Shown: positions 7,424 through 16,794, numbered from the stretch's first letter. The stretch: 37,191 nucleotides of DNA from Roseovarius sp. (GCA_016278295.1 JADQCC010000173.1:1-37191), one strand, 5' to 3'. Translations and numbers: made by a program. Notes: generated by a model from the sequence alone, not told the origin.

Positions 7424-8137
7424 TCACTGCACCCGGATCACCGACTTGTCCACCAGCAGCACATAGCCGCGCCGCGCGATGTTCTTGACCAGCATCTCGC
7501 TCACAAGCTGATTGCCGAGCGCGTCGCGCAGCCGTTTGATCCGCGTGGCACCTGCGGCCTCTTCACAGTCCTCGGGTCGCCGGCCCGAGATCATCGCCTC
7601 GATTTCCGCCCCGCTGAGCACATCATCGTCGAGCCGCGCCTCGGCCAGAATGCTCAGCGTCTCGAGCGCGGCATCGGTCAGCTTGAAGCCCATGTCGTTG
7701 AGATAGACGGTCCGCTCGTCGCGGCTGATATGCAGGGATGAGACCTGTATGCCCGTCCGCTCGATCTGTGCCATGCGGCGGTTGAGCGCGACCAGCATCA
7801 CCAGGAACACCAGCGACGCGACCAGCAGCGCCGTGGAGAACACCAGCAACACAAAGATCACCATCCGGTAACTGACAAGTGTCTCGGAAAAGGCGGTGCC
7901 CGATAGCGCGAGGATCTCCAGCAGCTTGATCTCCCCCGCGCCGGTGAGCGCGTCATTCTCGACAAAGATACGCTCGACCCGCGCGTTGAACGCGTTGGCG
8001 TCTGGCAGGCTGAGAAACAGGAACACGGCGGCAAGCGTCAGGATCGCGACAATGGCAATCACGCCGATCACCACGACGCGGGTTCCCGACCGGCGCATGT
8101 CTGCGGCGGATGCTTTCTGCCCGCGCGGCGTCATCAT
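7424..8137 (-). CDS. Membrane-anchored winged-helix protein (OmpR/PhoB-like DNA-binding domain at C-terminus)
   Basis: A 237-residue protein with two membrane segments, at about residues 21-43 and 92-118. Arg residues at 15-20 and 119-121 place both ends in the cytoplasm and leave a periplasmic loop of about 48 residues. The C-terminal part (about 135-232) looks like an OmpR/PhoB-type winged helix: a strand pair around VYLNDMGFKLTD, helices, then RIKRLRDALGNQ and the wing NIARRGYVLL. There is no receiver domain. The order is the reverse of ToxR or CadC, which have the DNA-binding domain first. It follows a small secreted protein gene by 15 bases on the same strand and converges on the ectoine operon. 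A second ATG one codon in is equally possible. Target genes are unknown. Confidence 0.75.
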   Translation of the reverse strand: MMTPRGQKASAADMRRSGTRVVVIGVIAIVAILTLAAVFLFLSLPDANAFNARVERIFVENDALTGAGEIKLLEILALSGTAFSETLVSYRMVIFVLLVFSTALLVASLVFLVMLVALNRRMAQIERTGIQVSSLHISRDERTVYLNDMGFKLTDAALETLSILAEARLDDDVLSGAEIEAMISGRRPEDCEEAAGATRIKRLRDALGNQLVSEMLVKNIARRGYVLLVDKSVIRVQ

Positions 8138-8152
8138 GCTCGCATAGTCACA

Positions 8153-8386
8153 TTATTTTTCCTTTTTCGACATGACCTTGAGCAAGGTCAGCCCCTGTTG
8201 CGCCAGTTGCGCCCTGAGCGCCGCCTCGGCCGCCGAACAGGGCGCGCTGACCGTGGTCACGTCATAGAAAAGCTCGAACGGGTTTTCCCGCTTGGCCTTG
8301 TATTCGATCTGGCAGGCCGCCACCGCCGCCTCTGCAACGAGCGTGAAAGCGAGGACCGGGGCGAGGGTGTGAATGATCCGTGTCAT
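8153..8386 (-). CDS. Small secreted protein of unknown function
   Basis: A 77-residue protein with a probable signal peptide (TLAPVLAFTLVAEAAVAA, residues 7-24) and a mature part of about 53 residues. Two Cys (C25 and C50) could form a disulphide, and the C-terminus is Lys-rich. I recognise no family. It lies 15 bases upstream of the membrane winged-helix gene on the same strand. Both products would reach the periplasmic side (this one by export, the other through its loop), so a sensor pair is conceivable but unproven. No clear ribosome site precedes the ATG at 8386. Codon usage resembles that of the neighbours. Confidence 0.6.
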   Translation of the reverse strand: MTRIIHTLAPVLAFTLVAEAAVAACQIEYKAKRENPFELFYDVTTVSAPCSAAEAALRAQLAQQGLTLLKVMSKKEK

Positions 8387-8588
8387 GAAGCCAAGATGCG
8401 CCAGCGCACGCGGCTATTCAATATCCCGTGACGTGAAATGACCCTGAAAGCCCGCGTTATCAGATATCATAGAGGCGATATTGCCTGTCCTCCGGGACCG
8501 GGCACATCTTTCGGGGCACGACCTGCGGTCATGGCGGTCTGACACACCTCTCGCACCGCGCTGCCACGCAAACCTGAAAGGAGACACC

Positions 8589-8942
8589 ATGTTTCGCAAG
8601 CTTCTCGTTCTCGCCCTTGGCATGGCCCTCGGTGCCGGTGGCGCGCAAGCGGCCGCCGCCATCCCGGCCTCGCAGGGCGCCCCGGCCATCGGTGCAGAGG
8701 TGACGCTCGTCGGCCACCGCACCCACCGCGGCGATGATGCCCGCGGATACCGTCGCGGCTATCGCGACGCGCGGCCCCGCTATCGCGGGCGCGGGTACCA
8801 GCGCCCCCGGCATGGATACTACCGGGCTTATCGGTACGGCCATCGCGGACGGTATCCGGTGTTTGGCCAACGTAACAGCTATCGGGGCGGTCACGGATAC
8901 GACGCGCGACAGAACTATCTGCGCGACCGCTACGGCAAGTGA
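8589..8942 (+). CDS. Secreted Arg/Tyr/Gly-rich small protein
   Basis: A 117-residue protein. Residues 1-21 form a signal peptide ending AGGAQA. From about residue 50 the mature part is a low-complexity run of RGY, RYR and GHR units, which makes it strongly basic. An AAAGGAGA site lies 5 bases before the ATG at 8589, so this start is preferred over the in-frame codon at 8481. It is unlike any enzyme I recognise. It is followed 54 bases later by a second secreted Tyr/Gly-rich gene, and the pair ends at a clear terminator. An envelope or surface role is a guess. Confidence 0.7.
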   Translation: MFRKLLVLALGMALGAGGAQAAAAIPASQGAPAIGAEVTLVGHRTHRGDDARGYRRGYRDARPRYRGRGYQRPRHGYYRAYRYGHRGRYPVFGQRNSYRGGHGYDARQNYLRDRYGK

Positions 8943-8996
8943 CGGAACCCGGAGTACCCCGGCAACTCCGTCCCAGTCAAGGAAAGGATCAGACCC

Positions 8997-9446
8997 ATGT
9001 TCACCAAGTTCACCGCAGCCCTCATGGCCGGCGCCCTCGCGCTCGCTTCTGCGGCCGCCCCGACAGAGGTGCGCGCCGGGAACGATACCGGCAAGATTGT
9101 CGCGGGCCTCGCCATCGGTGCGATCATCGGTGCGGCGATCGCCAACGACAACAAGAAGCGGAGGTACGATGACGGATATGTCTCGCGCCAGGGCTATGAC
9201 GCCTATGGGTACTCCTCCAACCAGGATCGTCACCGCGGCTACAACCGCGGATACGGCTCCCGGCGCGTCAGCCTGCCCGGTGCCTGCCGCGTCTACAATG
9301 GCTATCGGTCGGGCTATTCCGGGCGCTGCCTGAGCGGATACAACTACGGCTATGACGCGCTGCCCTCGGCCTGTGCCGTCCGCGTGGGCGGGCGTCACGG
9401 GACGATCTATCGCGACCGGTGCCTCAATCGGTACGGATATCGCTGA
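8997..9446 (+). CDS. Secreted Tyr/Gly-rich protein with glycine-zipper-like segment
   Basis: A 149-residue protein with a signal peptide of about 27 residues ([20 protein letters not shown]), then a short hydrophobic glycine-rich segment, [13 protein letters not shown] (about 37-49), like glycine-zipper domains in some outer-membrane or surface proteins. The remainder is rich in Tyr, Gly and Arg ([16 protein letters not shown]) and has four Cys (in GACRV, GRCLS, SACAV, DRCLN), which may form disulphides. AAGGAAAGG at 8980-8988 serves as ribosome site. It shares style but not clear alignment with the preceding gene. The function is unknown to me. Confidence 0.7.
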   Translation: MFTKFTAALMAGALALASAAAPTEVRAGNDTGKIVAGLAIGAIIGAAIANDNKKRRYDDGYVSRQGYDAYGYSSNQDRHRGYNRGYGSRRVSLPGACRVYNGYRSGYSGRCLSGYNYGYDALPSACAVRVGGRHGTIYRDRCLNRYGYR

Positions 9447-9472
9447 ACGGCAGGCGATCGAGCAGGCACGCG

Positions 9473-9500
9473 GGGAGGGGCGAATGAGCCCCTCCCTTTG
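9473..9500 (+). terminator. Terminator after the secreted protein pair
   Basis: GGGAGGGGC (9473-9481), loop GAATGA, GCCCCTCCC (9488-9496), then TTTG: a 9-pair stem with a short U-run. The in-frame ATG at 9484 lies in the loop, which argues against using it as the rnhB start. Confidence 0.75.
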
Positions 9501-9531
9501 CATTCGCGGCAGGCCCATGCCATCAGGGCGC

Positions 9532-10152
9532 ATGACAGGCCCCGATTTCACATACGAGACCGCCGCGCGCGCCTTGGGTCACGCCCGGATTGCCGGAGTG
9601 GACGAGGTTGGGCGCGGTCCGCTCGCCGGGCCGGTGACGGCGGCGGCGGTGATCCTCGATCCGGGGGCCATCCCGGAGGGGCTGAACGATTCCAAGAAAC
9701 TGAGCGCGGCGCGCCGCGAGGCGCTGACCGAGGCAATCCTCGCCTCGGCGCAGGTCTCGATTGCCCATGCTACCGTCGCCGAGATCGACGAGATCAACAT
9801 CCTGCGCGCCGCGCATCTCGCGATGGAGCGGGCGATCGCCGCGCTCGATCCTTCGCCCGACATGGCGCTCATCGACGGCAACATGCTGCCGCATGGCCTG
9901 GCGCTCCCGGCGCGGGCCATCGTCAAGGGCGATGCCGTCTCGCTGTCGATCGCCGCCGCGTCGATCGTGGCAAAAACCTGCCGTGATCGCCTCATGCGGG
10001 ATTTGGCGCAACAGTTTCCCGGCTATGGATGGGAGCGCAACGCCGGCTACCCGTCAAAAGCGCATCGTGCCGCGCTCCTAAATCTTGGTGTCACCCCTCA
10101 CCATAGGCGTTCTTTCAAACCGGTGCACAATATCTTGTATCAAGAAAAATAA
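9532..10152 (+). CDS. rnhB: Ribonuclease HII
   Basis: RNase HII cuts RNA in RNA-DNA hybrids and starts removal of single ribonucleotides from DNA. The 206-residue form has the catalytic acidic residues in AGVDEVGRG (D24, E25) and ALIDGN (D115), the family motif NDSKKLS, and the C-terminal [10 protein letters not shown] chose the ATG at 9532 (MTGPDFTYE) because the length and N-terminus fit the family. ATGs at 9517 and 9484 are in frame, but the latter sits in the loop of the preceding terminator. It lies 100 bases upstream of ccrM, an adjacency I recall from other alphaproteobacteria. Confidence 0.95.
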   Translation: MTGPDFTYETAARALGHARIAGVDEVGRGPLAGPVTAAAVILDPGAIPEGLNDSKKLSAARREALTEAILASAQVSIAHATVAEIDEINILRAAHLAMERAIAALDPSPDMALIDGNMLPHGLALPARAIVKGDAVSLSIAAASIVAKTCRDRLMRDLAQQFPGYGWERNAGYPSKAHRAALLNLGVTPHHRRSFKPVHNILYQEK

Positions 10153-10162
10153 CTAACCCTCT

Positions 10163-11368
<1,206 letters not shown>

Positions 11369-11381
11369 TACCCATACCGCC

Positions 11382-11448
11382 GGTGTCCGGGGCCTGGCTT
11401 GACCGGACACCCTTTGCCTTGTCCCGCCCCTCGTGGCGGGACATTTTT
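11382..11448 (+). terminator. Double hairpin terminator of ccrM
   Basis: The first stem is GGTGTCCGG (11382-11390) with CCGGACACC (11403-11411). The second is TGTCCCGCC (11420-11428), loop CCTCGT, GGCGGGACA (11435-11443), followed by TTTTT (11444-11448), a textbook intrinsic terminator. Its core matches the hairpin at 2731-2750. Confidence 0.88.
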
Positions 11449-11453
11449 CGGTC

Positions 11454-12425
11454 TCAATAGCCGCGTTGCGGATCGACGATGTTGAAAAGCGGCTCGCCCC
11501 GCCGCCAGTGTCCGAGATTGTCCAGAAACAGCTCGAACGATCGCATCGCCCAGCCCTCCCAGACCGCCGAGCAATGCGGCGACAGGATCACCCGGTCGAG
11601 GCTCCAGAGCGGGTTGTCGCCGGGCAGCGGCTCGGTCTCGAACACGTCCAGCGCGGCACCGCGCAGATGCCCCGCGCGCATGGTATTCACGAGCGCGGCC
11701 CCATCGAGCACGCCGCCGCGCGACACGTCCACGAGGATCGCCTCCGGCTTCATCGCCATCAGCGCCCGTGCATTCACAAGACCCCGCGTCCCGGGCACAA
11801 GCGGTACCGACAACACCACGATATCCGCCTTGCCCCACAGCTCGGGCAGCGCATCGGCCGGGTGCACCTCGTCCACGTTCTCCATCGGTTTCGGCCGGGC
11901 GCGGGTGCCGATCACGTTGAGGCCAAACGCCTTGGCCCGCGCCGCCACCGCCCGGCCGGTATGCCCCAGCCCCACGATCAGCAGGGTCTTTCCCTGTAGC
12001 GGCGTCATCAGCCGCGTGCTGTCCCAGTGCCGCGCTGCGCGGTCGGTGGCCATCCCGTCGATGTCGAGCGTGAAATGCAGCACCGACCCGAACACGTACT
12101 CGGCGATCATGGGTGCTGCGACCCCGGCGGCGTTGCTGACCGTCACGGCCTGCGCGTCCCACGGCGCCAGATGATCCACCCCGGCCCCGCCCACGGCGAT
12201 CCAGCGCGGGCCGTGCGGGCCAAGCAGCGCCTCGCGCGGATAGCCCGTGCGCCCGTGAAACGCGACGGAATAGACGATATCGGGCCGGAAATCGCCCAAT
12301 ACCGCGTCAAGACCGTCATAGCCGTCATGCCCGCGCGCCTCGATCCCCGGCGCGGCCTCGGCCAGCCGCGCCAGCATCGGCGCGGGGTCGCTGGTGTGGA
12401 CGAGAATACGAGGGGCGTCGGTCAT
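11454..12425 (-). CDS. D-2-hydroxyacid dehydrogenase
   Basis: A 323-residue NAD(P)-dependent dehydrogenase that should reduce a 2-oxoacid to a D-2-hydroxyacid, or the reverse. It has the N-terminal substrate domain, then the nucleotide fold with VGLGHTG (cofactor loop) and the catalytic set: Arg in DVSRGGVLD, Glu in FETEPLP and His in SPHCSAVWEGW. The His-x4-Trp spacing is common in glyoxylate/hydroxypyruvate-type members. The exact substrate cannot be read from the sequence. Its ATG overlaps the stop of the preceding MmgE/PrpD gene by four bases (ATGA), so the two form one minus-strand operon and probably one pathway. Confidence 0.88.
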   Translation of the reverse strand: MTDAPRILVHTSDPAPMLARLAEAAPGIEARGHDGYDGLDAVLGDFRPDIVYSVAFHGRTGYPREALLGPHGPRWIAVGGAGVDHLAPWDAQAVTVSNAAGVAAPMIAEYVFGSVLHFTLDIDGMATDRAARHWDSTRLMTPLQGKTLLIVGLGHTGRAVAARAKAFGLNVIGTRARPKPMENVDEVHPADALPELWGKADIVVLSVPLVPGTRGLVNARALMAMKPEAILVDVSRGGVLDGAALVNTMRAGHLRGAALDVFETEPLPGDNPLWSLDRVILSPHCSAVWEGWAMRSFELFLDNLGHWRRGEPLFNIVDPQRGY

Positions 12426-13789
12426 GGCCTGTCCGGTTCGGGGTATACGAGCCCGGCAAGCTGCGAGAATTTGGCATCGTGGTCAAGCAGCCGCTCGCGC
12501 ATCTCCCACAGCGCGCCGATCCGCGCCTCCGACAGCGCACCCCCGGCCATCACCGACAGCTTGGCGCGGATATCGGCCTCGGGCATCGGCGCCTCCGGCC
12601 CGCCGCGCGCGTTGCAATCGCCCGACCGGATCACCCGCCCGCCCTTCAGCCGCGCGGTCACGTCAGACCAGCGCCCCTCGGGGAACCGCGCGGAATGGCG
12701 CGGCTCCTCGCGCACGGTGATGCGGGCGTGCATTTCCGCCACGCGCGGATCGCGCAACGCGTCCCCGGTTATCTCCGCCGGGCCGAGGCGGCCATGTACG
12801 AGATAGGCCGCCAGCGCGAAGCCCAGCGAATACTGCGCCTCGCTCGTCGTCTCGGGCATCCCCGGAAAGAGAGCGGCGGATTGCGCGAAGGTGGCCACCT
12901 CCAGGGCCTCGATCTGATCCGGGCTAACGCCCTGTTCCTCGACCAGCGCCCGCAGACATTCGAGCGCCCCATGCGCCCAGCGGCAGATCGGATATGGCTT
13001 GATATAGTTGCGCATCACCGTCCAGCCCTGCCCCAGATCGGCCCAGAGATGCGCCCCCTCCGCCCCTTCGACGGTGATCGCGGGCGCGCCCGTGAAATCG
13101 CGTTCGGCCTGTAACAGGGACGAAACTCCGACTAGGGCCCCCATGCCAGAGCCATCATGCAGCATCGTCGGGTTGGCGATCTCGCGCATCATCTGGCTGC
13201 GTGGTCCGTGATACTCGGCGATGCCCAGCGCGTGGCGCAGCACCTCCGCGCCATCCCCCCGCAGATGCGCCCCCAGCGCCGCCACGCCCAGCGCGTTCCA
13301 CGCCCCCGAGGTGTGGTAATCGCTCACCGTGGCATGCAGTGCGACAGCGGCGCGCGCGGCCACCTCGTAGCCCATCACCAGCGCGGTGAGCGCCTGCCTG
13401 CCCGTCAGGCCGGGGCACCGCTCCGCAAAGGCGAAAAGCGCGGGCACCAGCGCGCAGCCGATATGCCCCTTGGTGGCGTTCAGCCCGTCATGCGCATCCA
13501 GATTGTCGATCTGCGTGGCCAGCGCCCAGGCTGCCCCCGGCATGGCACAGCGCCGCCCGTCAAACAGCAGCGTCGCGCGGTGGTCCTCGCGCGCCGCCTC
13601 GTGAAAATCGCAGGCGAAGTCCCGCGCGATCCGCCCCGCATCGAGCGACGCGGCCCCTGCCGCAACGCCCAGCGTGTCGATGAGCAGCACCGCGGTTCGC
13701 GCCAGCACCTCCTCGGGGACGGGCAAGGCGGGATCGAGCGCAAACCGCGCGATGGGCGCGAACCGGTCTGGATCGGCGGCATAGGACAT
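12422..13789 (-). CDS. MmgE/PrpD family protein (2-methylcitrate dehydratase-like)
   Basis: A 455-residue member of the MmgE/PrpD superfamily, which includes 2-methylcitrate dehydratase and cis-aconitate decarboxylase. Visible family features are the N-terminal helical segment LIDTLGVAAGA, the active-site stretch DNLDAHDGLNATKGHIG, and the central YIKPYPICRWAH (the K-YP motif). I chose the ATG at 13789 (MSYAADPDRF) because GGAGGTG lies 5 bases upstream. The frame continues 60 codons further, across the divergent thiamine leader, and that part is not coding. No methylcitrate synthase or lyase is nearby, so propionate metabolism is not supported. The partner is the coupled D-2-hydroxyacid dehydrogenase. 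Confidence 0.88.
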   Translation of the reverse strand: MSYAADPDRFAPIARFALDPALPVPEEVLARTAVLLIDTLGVAAGAASLDAGRIARDFACDFHEAAREDHRATLLFDGRRCAMPGAAWALATQIDNLDAHDGLNATKGHIGCALVPALFAFAERCPGLTGRQALTALVMGYEVAARAAVALHATVSDYHTSGAWNALGVAALGAHLRGDGAEVLRHALGIAEYHGPRSQMMREIANPTMLHDGSGMGALVGVSSLLQAERDFTGAPAITVEGAEGAHLWADLGQGWTVMRNYIKPYPICRWAHGALECLRALVEEQGVSPDQIEALEVATFAQSAALFPGMPETTSEAQYSLGFALAAYLVHGRLGPAEITGDALRDPRVAEMHARITVREEPRHSARFPEGRWSDVTARLKGGRVIRSGDCNARGGPEAPMPEADIRAKLSVMAGGALSEARIGALWEMRERLLDHDAKFSQLAGLVYPEPDRP

Positions 13790-13914
13790 GGGCGCACCTC
13801 CCGGGATCATGCCCCATCCTGACCCGCGAAGCCGCCGGCGTGCGGCCGGTTTGCGACATATCCTGTCCCGCTTTCCCCCCTTGCGAGCGTCCGGCACCAC
13901 TGTTACCTCTTGGA

Positions 13915-14010
13915 TAGCTCCGTTGGGGTGCCCGGGATGCACGGGCTGAGAGGCGATGCGCCAACCCATCGAACCTGATCCGGGTGATACCGGCGTAGGA
14001 AACGGATATC
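13915..14010 (+). promoter_or_regulatory. TPP riboswitch (THI element)
   Basis: The conserved thi-box sequence is complete: GGGGTGCCCGGG, GGGCTGAGAGG (pyrimidine-sensing arm), ACCC, GAACCTGATCCGGGT and GATACCGGCGTAGGAAA (pyrophosphate-sensing arm). The closing P1 stem pairs TCCGTT (13919-13924) with AACGGA (14001-14006). It lies directly upstream of thiD and an eight-gene thiamine operon. By known mechanism, binding of thiamine pyrophosphate turns the operon off. Confidence 0.96.
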
Positions 14011-14060
14011 AGCAAGCCCGCGCGCGCCCTGCATCCGTTCCCCTGCAACTGAGGGAGACG
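14001..14060 (+). promoter_or_regulatory. Riboswitch expression platform: competing anti-sequester and ribosome-site hairpins
   Basis: ATCCGTT (14033-14039) repeats the P1 left arm and is perfectly complementary to AACGGAT (14001-14007). The same segment can instead join CGTTCCC (14036-14042) to GGGAGACG (14053-14060, one bulged A), which covers the thiD ribosome site. P1, the alternative pairing and the sequester are therefore mutually exclusive, as expected of a translational switch. The pairing is seen; the mechanism is inferred. Confidence 0.65.
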
Positions 14061-14063
14061 CGC

Positions 14064-14858
14064 ATGGTGGCGACCGCATTGACAATCGCAGGCTCCGACA
14101 GCGGCGGTGGCGCGGGTATTCAGGCCGACCTCAAGACATTCTCGGCGCTGGGCGTCTATGGCGCGAGCGTGATCACCGCTGTCACCGCGCAAAACACCTG
14201 TGCCGTGACCGATGTGCACCCGGTGCCAAACGCCACCGTGGCCGCTCAGATCACGGCCGTTTTGGGCGATATCAGGGTCGATTGCATAAAGATCGGGATG
14301 CTCGGCGATGTCGGTCTGATCGAGACGGTGGCCGAGGCGCTCCTGGGCTATGACGGCCCCGTGGTGCTCGACCCGGTGATGGTGGCGAAATCCGGGGCGC
14401 GGCTCCTGCCCGAGGCGGCGCGCGCGGCGCTGATCGCGCATCTTCTGCCGCGCGCCCACCTGCTCACCCCCAACCTGCCCGAGGCGGCGGCGCTGTTGGG
14501 CTGTGCCGAGGCCCTGAGCAATGCAGACATGCAGGCGCAGGGCACACGGCTGTGCGGGATGGGCGCGGGTGCGGTGCTGATGAAGGGCGGTCACGGGCAG
14601 GGCGAGACCTGCACCGACTGGCTGATCGCCGATGAGGTGACGCGCCTCGACGCCCCCCGCATCGCCACGCGCAACACCCACGGCACCGGGTGCACGCTCT
14701 CTTCGGCCATCGCGGCGGGGCTGGCGCAGGGGCTGACCTTGCGCGAGGCGGTCGCGCGCGCGCATGGCTGGCTGCATCGGGCGATCCTGGCCGCCGACGC
14801 GCTGGAAATCGGGCACGGCCACGGCCCGGTACATCATTTTCACGAGGTCTGGACATGA
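14064..14858 (+). CDS. thiD: Hydroxymethylpyrimidine/phosphomethylpyrimidine kinase
   Basis: ThiD phosphorylates hydroxymethylpyrimidine (HMP) and then HMP phosphate to HMP pyrophosphate, the pyrimidine donor for thiamine. The 264-residue product is a ribokinase-fold enzyme: N-terminal TIAGSDSGGGAGIQADLKTF, middle HLLTPNLPEA, and the anion-hole and catalytic loop NTHGTGCTLSSA near residue 210. I chose the ATG at 14064 (MVATALTIAG) because GAGGGAGA precedes it and the leader before it is riboswitch. The stop overlaps the thiO start by four bases. It is the first gene under riboswitch control. Confidence 0.95.
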   Translation: MVATALTIAGSDSGGGAGIQADLKTFSALGVYGASVITAVTAQNTCAVTDVHPVPNATVAAQITAVLGDIRVDCIKIGMLGDVGLIETVAEALLGYDGPVVLDPVMVAKSGARLLPEAARAALIAHLLPRAHLLTPNLPEAAALLGCAEALSNADMQAQGTRLCGMGAGAVLMKGGHGQGETCTDWLIADEVTRLDAPRIATRNTHGTGCTLSSAIAAGLAQGLTLREAVARAHGWLHRAILAADALEIGHGHGPVHHFHEVWT

Positions 14859-15841
14859 CCGACGCAATCACCATTCGCGGCGCGGGCATCGTCGGGCTCT
14901 GTGTGGCCACCGAACTCATGGCGCGGGGCGTCCACGTTACCCTTCGCGATCCCGCACCGGAGCCCGGCGCACATGGCTGCTCGTGGTGGGCGGGCGGTAT
15001 GCTTGCGCCCTTCTGCGAGGGGATGACGGCAGAGGAACCGGTGGTCCGCCTTGGTCAACAGGCCGCCGACTGGTGGGAAGCGCAGGGCGTCGAGGTGGTT
15101 CGGCGCGGCTCACTCGTTGTCACGCTGCAACGCGACCGGCGCGAGCTGGACCAATTCGCGCGGCGCACCACCGGGCATCGGCTGGTGCGTGGCGAGGATT
15201 TAGCCATGTTAGAGCCGCATCTGGCCGACCGCCACGACCGCGCGCTCTATTTCGAGGACGAGGCGCATATCGACCCGCGGGCCGCGCTCATGCACCTGCG
15301 CAAACGGCTGCAACAGGCGGGCGCGCGATTCGAGCAGACCGGCGCCGCCCCCGATGGCCCGGTGATCGACTGTCGTGGCCTGGCGGCGCAGGACAGCCTG
15401 CCTGACCTGCGCGGCGTCAAGGGCGAGATGGTCGTGCTGCATTCCCGTGATGTGAGCCTGAATCGGCCCATTCGCCTGTTGCACCCGCGCTTTCCGCTCT
15501 ACATCGTGCCGCGCGGAGATGGCGTTTTCATGCTGGGCGCGACGCAGATCGAGAGCGAGGAACGCTGGCGCGCCTCGGCGCGCTCGGTCATGGAATTGCT
15601 CTCGGCGGCTTACGCCCTGCACCCCGCCTTCGGCGAGGCCGAGGTGATGGAGATCGGGGCCGACGCGCGCCCCGCTTTTCCCGACAACCTGCCGCGCATC
15701 ACGCGCCAAGGGGGCGCGATCCACGTCAACGGCCTATTCCGTCACGGCTTTCTCTTGTCGCCCGCTGTTGCGCGGATGACGGCGGGGCTGGTGATGCGCA
15801 GCAACGAGAAACCGGAGTTTTACCATGAAGATCACGGTTAA
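14855..15841 (+). CDS. thiO: Glycine oxidase for thiazole synthesis
   Basis: ThiO is an FAD amine oxidase that converts glycine to iminoacetic acid, the donor used by ThiG to build the thiazole ring under aerobic conditions. The 328-residue product begins with the FAD-binding GAGIVGL (9-15), and a WWAGGMLAP segment follows at about 46-54, as in other ThiO proteins. The C-terminus has the second FAD contact region, INVNG-like (IHVNGLFRHGFLLSP). ATGA overlap with thiD and a 17-base overlap with thiS show strict co-translation. Use of ThiO rather than ThiH points to an oxygen-dependent pathway. Confidence 0.93.
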   Translation: MTDAITIRGAGIVGLCVATELMARGVHVTLRDPAPEPGAHGCSWWAGGMLAPFCEGMTAEEPVVRLGQQAADWWEAQGVEVVRRGSLVVTLQRDRRELDQFARRTTGHRLVRGEDLAMLEPHLADRHDRALYFEDEAHIDPRAALMHLRKRLQQAGARFEQTGAAPDGPVIDCRGLAAQDSLPDLRGVKGEMVVLHSRDVSLNRPIRLLHPRFPLYIVPRGDGVFMLGATQIESEERWRASARSVMELLSAAYALHPAFGEAEVMEIGADARPAFPDNLPRITRQGGAIHVNGLFRHGFLLSPAVARMTAGLVMRSNEKPEFYHEDHG

Positions 15842-16022
15842 TGGCACCACGCAAGAGCGCGCGGCCACCACGCTCGATGCGTTGCTCGTCGAGCTGGGCT
15901 ATGGCACGGCCAAGGTGGCGACCGCGGTAAACGAGAGCTTCGTTCCGGCTGCATCAAGGCCGGAACAGAGACTGAATGACGGCGATCGGATCGAGATCGT
16001 CGCGCCGCGGCAAGGGGGCTGA
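15825..16022 (+). CDS. thiS: Sulfur carrier protein
   Basis: ThiS is the 65-residue ubiquitin-like sulfur carrier. It begins MKITVNG, has the beta-grasp pattern, and ends in the required Gly-Gly (PRQGG), whose carboxylate is adenylated by ThiF and then thiocarboxylated to deliver sulfur to ThiG. The ATG lies inside the end of thiO, and one base separates its stop from the thiG start. Confidence 0.95.
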   Translation: MKITVNGTTQERAATTLDALLVELGYGTAKVATAVNESFVPAASRPEQRLNDGDRIEIVAPRQGG

Positions 16023-16023
16023 G

Positions 16024-16794
16024 ATGCCACGCTACTACGATACCGATATCCCCTCGCGCCTGATGCTCGGCACCGCGCAATACCCCTCGCCCGCGATCCT
16101 GGCCGAGGCGTTCAAACGCTCCGGCGCGGGCATCGCCACCGTCTCGGTCCGCCGCGAGGCGGGGGGGGCGCGCGCGGGGCAGGCGTTCTGGGACATGATC
16201 GGCGATCTGGGCGCGCACGTCCTGCCCAACACCGCCGGCTGCCATTCGGTGCGCGAGGCGGTGACCACGGCGCAGATGGCGCGGGAACTGTTCGAGACCG
16301 ACTGGATCAAGCTGGAGGTGATCGGTCATGCGGACACCTTGCAGCCGGACCCCTTCGGACTGGTCGAGGCGGCGCGCATCCTGACCGAAGATGGCTTCAA
16401 GGTGTTTCCCTACTGCACCGAGGATCTCGTGCTCTGCGAGCGGCTGGTAGAGGCCGGGTGCCGGGTGCTCATGCCCTGGGGCGCGCCCATCGGCACCGGG
16501 CTGGGGCTCAACAATATCTACGGGCTGCGCAGCTTGCGTGCCCATTTCCCCGACCTGCCGCTGGTGATCGACGCAGGGCTGGGCCTGCCCTCTCAGGCGG
16601 CCCACGCGATGGAGCTGGGCTATGACGCGGTGCTGCTCAATACCGCCGTGGCCAAGGCGGGCGATCCGGCGGCGATGGCCGAGGGTTTCGCGCGCGCGCT
16701 GGAGGCCGGGCGGCTTGGGTTCGAGGCTGACCCGATGGAACCGCGCGACATGGCCGCGCCATCGACGCCGGTGCTGGGGAGGGCGTTCACCTGA
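16024..16794 (+). CDS. thiG: Thiazole synthase
   Basis: ThiG joins 1-deoxy-D-xylulose 5-phosphate, iminoacetate and the ThiS thiocarboxylate into the thiazole phosphate. The 256-residue product is a TIM barrel. The Schiff-base Lys lies in DWIKLEVIG (about residue 98), and the phosphate-binding loops include [13 protein letters not shown] and [24 protein letters not shown]-like segments. Start at 16024 (MPRYYDTDI), one base after the thiS stop. It shares TGATG with thiE. Confidence 0.95.
   Translation: MPRYYDTDIPSRLMLGTAQYPSPAILAEAFKRSGAGIATVSVRREAGGARAGQAFWDMIGDLGAHVLPNTAGCHSVREAVTTAQMARELFETDWIKLEVIGHADTLQPDPFGLVEAARILTEDGFKVFPYCTEDLVLCERLVEAGCRVLMPWGAPIGTGLGLNNIYGLRSLRAHFPDLPLVIDAGLGLPSQAAHAMELGYDAVLLNTAVAKAGDPAAMAEGFARALEAGRLGFEADPMEPRDMAAPSTPVLGRAFT

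Noticed and set aside
9484-9532. Upstream start for rnhB at 9484
   Set aside because: The apparent strong ribosome site is the 5' arm of the terminator hairpin 9473-9496 and the ATG lies in its loop.
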